From an uncultured Clostridia bacterium (lineage in GTDB: Bacteria; Bacillota; Clostridia; Oscillospirales; Acutalibacteraceae): 64,000 nucleotides of DNA. A program made the position numbers and the translations under genes. The stretch's first letter is position 1; every line of letters starts with the position of its first letter. Below, piece by piece: positions 61,516 through 64,000 of this stretch. Where the stretch lies: the NCBI GenBank assembly GCA_947168445.1, contig CAMVLW010000003.1, forward strand, positions 1 to 64,000, read 5' to 3'. The notes below the pieces were generated by a model that was not told where the DNA came from, searched no databases, and worked only from the letters and a program-made list of their open reading frames with translations.

Positions 61516-62310
61516 TCAGCTTAATGTGATTCCGATATAAAACTGCTTGGGTAATGCTGTGTTATCGAGCGGGCGAATCATGCCGCAGCGGTACGGCTGC
61601 GCTTTTTGAAACAGCGGATTCTCTCCCCCGCCAATCAGAGTGAAGCGCCTCACGCCGTTTTGATACAGCAGCGCTTTTAATTCCTTAATATCATTATAAA
61701 TCGCGTAGAACACAACGGTATGTCCGCCGTCCTGCTCGCAGAACGCAAGCGCGCTGCGGCTTTTGAGCACCCTCACGCCATAGCAGGCGTAGTATTGCGC
61801 CGCGAAATCAACAAAATCTTTATTCCACAAAAGAAAATTATCGCCGTTGCAGACGGCTTGCAGCCGCGCAGCATCCGGCTCGCCCGGTTCAAAGGTTCCG
61901 TCCTCAGAATTGAGTGTAACTGACGAAGCAGCGCCGTTTGGCAGATACCCCAGCCGCGCATAAAAGCGGTAGAGTCCGTCGTCGGCAGGCAGCAGCGCGG
62001 AAAAGCTGTCGCCGCGCCGTTTGGCGTCATCAAGGGCGAATTTTACCAAAGCGGACATGATACCCTTGCCGCGATATGCGGGCAGCGTTGCCGCGCCGCA
62101 AAGGTAATGCGCCTTTTTGCCGCAGAGCGTGCAGTCAATCAGATACAGCGCCGCGATTGGCTGATTCTCATGCTCAGCGAGATAGCCGTGCGTATCCGAT
62201 AAGTTTCTTTTAAAGAATAAATCCACCGCCTCGCGGCTTTCTTCAAAGCAACTGAGCCACAACTCGGTTACTGCGGAAAGGTCGCGGGCGTTCATTTGTC
62301 TGTAAATCAT
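61516..62310 (-). CDS. GNAT family N-acetyltransferase
   Basis: This 264-residue protein has a complete GNAT core in its first half: the acetyl-CoA loop LPAYRGKGIMSALV (about residues 77-90) preceded by the beta-strand LCGAAT, and the ADDGLYRFYARLGY segment. The second half (about 150-264) is like the C-terminal SCP2-like part of Eis-type acetyltransferases, though shorter. The substrate is unknown. The start codon overlaps the stop of the DUF2156 gene (ATGA), so the two are coupled. Confidence 0.88.
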   Translation of the reverse strand: MIYRQMNARDLSAVTELWLSCFEESREAVDLFFKRNLSDTHGYLAEHENQPIAALYLIDCTLCGKKAHYLCGAATLPAYRGKGIMSALVKFALDDAKRRGDSFSALLPADDGLYRFYARLGYLPNGAASSVTLNSEDGTFEPGEPDAARLQAVCNGDNFLLWNKDFVDFAAQYYACYGVRVLKSRSALAFCEQDGGHTVVFYAIYNDIKELKALLYQNGVRRFTLIGGGENPLFQKAQPYRCGMIRPLDNTALPKQFYIGITLS

Positions 62311-63197
62311 GAGATTGGGGTCGCGTTGAAGCGGTCAAGAATAATCGCGGGATGGTAAGAAAGCTTCGCCTTGCGCAAGCCCTCCATATCCATATCCTCC
62401 TCGCGGTTGATATATTCGTAGCGCGTCAGCGTTTTGGCAAATTCGTTGTTGATAACCGCGTAAATGCCGTCGTATTCGCGCAGCGCTTTTTCAAAGATAA
62501 CGTCAAAGCATTTCGGGGAAATTTCGTTGCCCATAGTCATCGCAACGGGCTTGCGGTCAACATAAAGCAACGCGCCGTGCATGTGAAGTTCCTCAAACTC
62601 CTCACAGGCTTTTTTGAACACGGCATATTCGCCGTACTGACGGTAATCAATGTCATTTTCGGCGCACCACAGCTTCATGACCTCAAGCGCGTCGGCAAGA
62701 TTTTGTCTGTCCATTGTCTGAAAACAGGTCAAGTCGGCATAGGTGCGGTAGAATTTGGAAATATGGTTGCGCTTGGCGTGGTACTTTTTTCCCGCCAAGG
62801 TCGCCAAATCGCGCGAGGTGTAGATATAATCCTGGTTGCCCGGCTCGCGGCGGTAGGAAAAGCGGTTCGGGAACAGTTCCTCCAGCTTGTCGCGCTCCTG
62901 CCGCGTCATGTAGGCGAAATACACCGACTGACCGCGTTCCTTCGCGTCGGCAAAAACAGCCTCAATTGCGCCCGCGACGTTCCTTCCGCTCGGCAGGCAG
63001 TAGCCCCACACGCGCTCTTCATCGCGGAAATACGCCTTAATCAGCGTGCCGTCAAACACCGCGACGCGCAGCAAATACTCCTCGTTCCAGAGATAGCCGT
63101 TGACAAAATTGCGCTCGCAGCCGAGCGCGTCGGTATAATCATAGTATGTCTTGTATTCTTCGAGTTTTTCCTTTTGAAGCGGTTGAAAATCTAACAT
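62307..63197 (-). CDS. DUF2156 protein, lipid lysyltransferase C-terminal-like
   Basis: This 296-residue cytoplasmic protein has the fold pattern of the GNAT-like domain in phosphatidylglycerol lysyltransferases (LPG_synthase_C/DUF2156): LAGKKYHAKRNHISKF near 133-148, then a helical stretch, and KPVAMTMGNEISPKCFDVIFEKA and INREEDMDMEGLRKAKLSYHPA near the C terminus. Without the membrane domain of MprF it may aminoacylate something else or act as a peptidyl/aminoacyl transferase; function is open. It overlaps tmk by 7 bases and the GNAT gene by 4, so translation is coupled in both directions. Two GNAT-like folds next to each other suggest related small-group transfer tasks, but this is inference. 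Confidence 0.85.
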   Translation of the reverse strand: MLDFQPLQKEKLEEYKTYYDYTDALGCERNFVNGYLWNEEYLLRVAVFDGTLIKAYFRDEERVWGYCLPSGRNVAGAIEAVFADAKERGQSVYFAYMTRQERDKLEELFPNRFSYRREPGNQDYIYTSRDLATLAGKKYHAKRNHISKFYRTYADLTCFQTMDRQNLADALEVMKLWCAENDIDYRQYGEYAVFKKACEEFEELHMHGALLYVDRKPVAMTMGNEISPKCFDVIFEKALREYDGIYAVINNEFAKTLTRYEYINREEDMDMEGLRKAKLSYHPAIILDRFNATPIS

Positions 63198-63859
63198 AAA
63201 TAGGGCTGAACCACGCTTTCTATCTCTTGGGCAATGTCCTGAATCGGGCGGATGGCGCCGTTTTCACAGCAGTTGATAATGTGCCAGCCGCATTTTTCAG
63301 CGGCATAAAGTGCGCTGTCGCGGCAGGTGAGGAGAAATTGCAGGTTGCTTTCGTGCAAATCCTTTTTGCTGTTGTCGCCGCCGTAGCGCTGTTCCATCAG
63401 CTTTTGCGACACATCAGGCGCAACGTCAAGATAAATCACCGCGTCGGGACGCGGGAGTTCCAGCTTGTTGTACTCAAAATCCTCCTGCCAGCTAATGAAG
63501 CCGTCGCGCTGCTCAGGGCTGACCTTCGCCATCTGATAGATGATGTTGGAGGTGCAGTAGCGGTCGCTGAGGAGCACCGCGCCGTTTTCGGCGTCGTGCT
63601 TCCAGCCGCGCAAAAAGCTCGCCGCGCGGTCTACCGCATAAAACGCAGAGGCGGCATAGGCGTTGACGTCCTCCGGCTTGCTGCCGAATTCGCCGCCGAG
63701 ATACATCTTCACAAGCGCCGAGCCGGGGCTGTCGTAGTCGGGAAATGTCAGCTGCTTTACAGGCAATCCGTGCTCTTTCAGCTTATCCGCCAATATTTTT
63801 GTTTGAGTCGCCTTGCCGCTGCCGTCAAGCCCTTCTATCACAATCAATTTTGACTGCAT
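63191..63859 (-). CDS. tmk: Thymidylate kinase
   Basis: This 222-residue dTMP kinase phosphorylates dTMP to dTDP in the cytoplasm. The P-loop is IEGLDGSGKATQTK, with alanine following the lysine where many homologs have S/T. The dTMP-binding FPDYDSPGS and DRYCTSN segments are present, and the lid is near LMEQRYGGDNSKKD. GAGGGG is 6 bases before the ATG, with AAAGGAGG partially overlapping. A consensus promoter lies 50-80 bases upstream. It is the first gene of the operon running to alaS. Confidence 0.93.
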   Translation of the reverse strand: MQSKLIVIEGLDGSGKATQTKILADKLKEHGLPVKQLTFPDYDSPGSALVKMYLGGEFGSKPEDVNAYAASAFYAVDRAASFLRGWKHDAENGAVLLSDRYCTSNIIYQMAKVSPEQRDGFISWQEDFEYNKLELPRPDAVIYLDVAPDVSQKLMEQRYGGDNSKKDLHESNLQFLLTCRDSALYAAEKCGWHIINCCENGAIRPIQDIAQEIESVVQPYLC

Positions 63860-63908
63860 TTTTGCCCCTCCTTTGAACCCTATGACTCCATTTTACATAA
63901 TTATTAGT

Positions 63909-63937
63909 ATTATAACAGTTTTCACCGAATTTTGCAA
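63909..63937 (-). promoter_or_regulatory. Sigma-A promoter of the tmk-alaS operon
   Basis: On the minus strand TTGCAA (63932-63937), exactly 17 bases, and a consensus TATAAT (63909-63914) lie about 50 bases before the tmk start. The bases to the right of it, 63938-64000, hold no gene that I can support. Confidence 0.75.
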
Positions 63938-64000
63938 GGTATATCGCCCATATCGTAAAAGAAAATATATGCAAAAAGACTGTCCGGAGAAAAACTCTCC

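Noticed and set aside
62352-63194. Plus-strand frame opposite the DUF2156 gene
   Set aside because: The minus-strand gene has family motifs and coupled starts; the plus frame has none.
1-64000. CRISPR array, insertion sequence, prophage, tRNA or rRNA
   Set aside because: No regularly spaced direct-repeat array, transposase, integrase or structural RNA signature was seen by eye; very short tRNA-like folds cannot be excluded without a covariance search.

Overview
The window looks like a chromosomal segment of a gut-type Gram-positive anaerobe of the Clostridia (Oscillospiraceae/Ruminococcus-like). The reasons are a cohesin domain of the ruminococcal kind, type I dockerins, a SpoIIE-type phosphatase with a STAS partner, strong AGGAGG-type ribosome sites, and exported proteins held by C-terminal membrane segments with lysine/arginine-rich tails instead of sorting signals. 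This assignment is inferred from gene content; no rRNA or tRNA gene was seen. Twenty-five genes fill nearly all of the 64 kb, and no gene-free stretch exceeds 300 bases.

Region 1 (1-27 kb) is a surface system. One 25 kb gene encodes an 8378-residue exported protein built from Ig-like, FN3-like, chitobiase-C-like, CARDB-like and PKD repeats, with a helical island and a C-terminal dockerin. Fourteen bases downstream is a 523-residue protein with a cohesin and its own dockerin. Together they look like a giant filament or adhesin and its adaptor. A tandem-HTH regulator is transcribed divergently from the giant gene (27.1-28.9 kb).

Region 2 (29-47.6 kb) is the least explained and most interesting part. 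It holds three paralogous exported membrane proteins (about 800 residues each), a 1678-residue relative with extra repeats, two beta-helix surface proteins, a polytopic membrane protein and a PrsW-like membrane protease, all on the minus strand. Two near-identical promoters, each with an 11-bp direct repeat of TTGTCCCC, head the two halves of the cluster, which a strong terminator separates. DNA identity among the three paralogs is mosaic, as expected from recombination or gene conversion.

Region 3 (47.8-53.8 kb) is regulatory: a membrane SpoIIE/PP2C phosphatase and a STAS anti-anti-sigma protein on the plus strand, a LytS-type histidine kinase with a response regulator that has a SARP-like winged-helix output, and a CmpB-like membrane protein. 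SARP and OmpR-type regulators usually bind direct repeats of 11-bp period, so this response regulator is a reasonable candidate controller of Region 2.

Region 4 (53.9-63.9 kb) has a small membrane-anchored surface protein and then a tightly packed, partly overlapping housekeeping operon read leftward from one good promoter: tmk, a DUF2156 protein, a GNAT acetyltransferase, a DJ-1/PfpI protein, 5-formyl-THF cyclo-ligase, MltG, a U32 peptidase-like protein and alaS.
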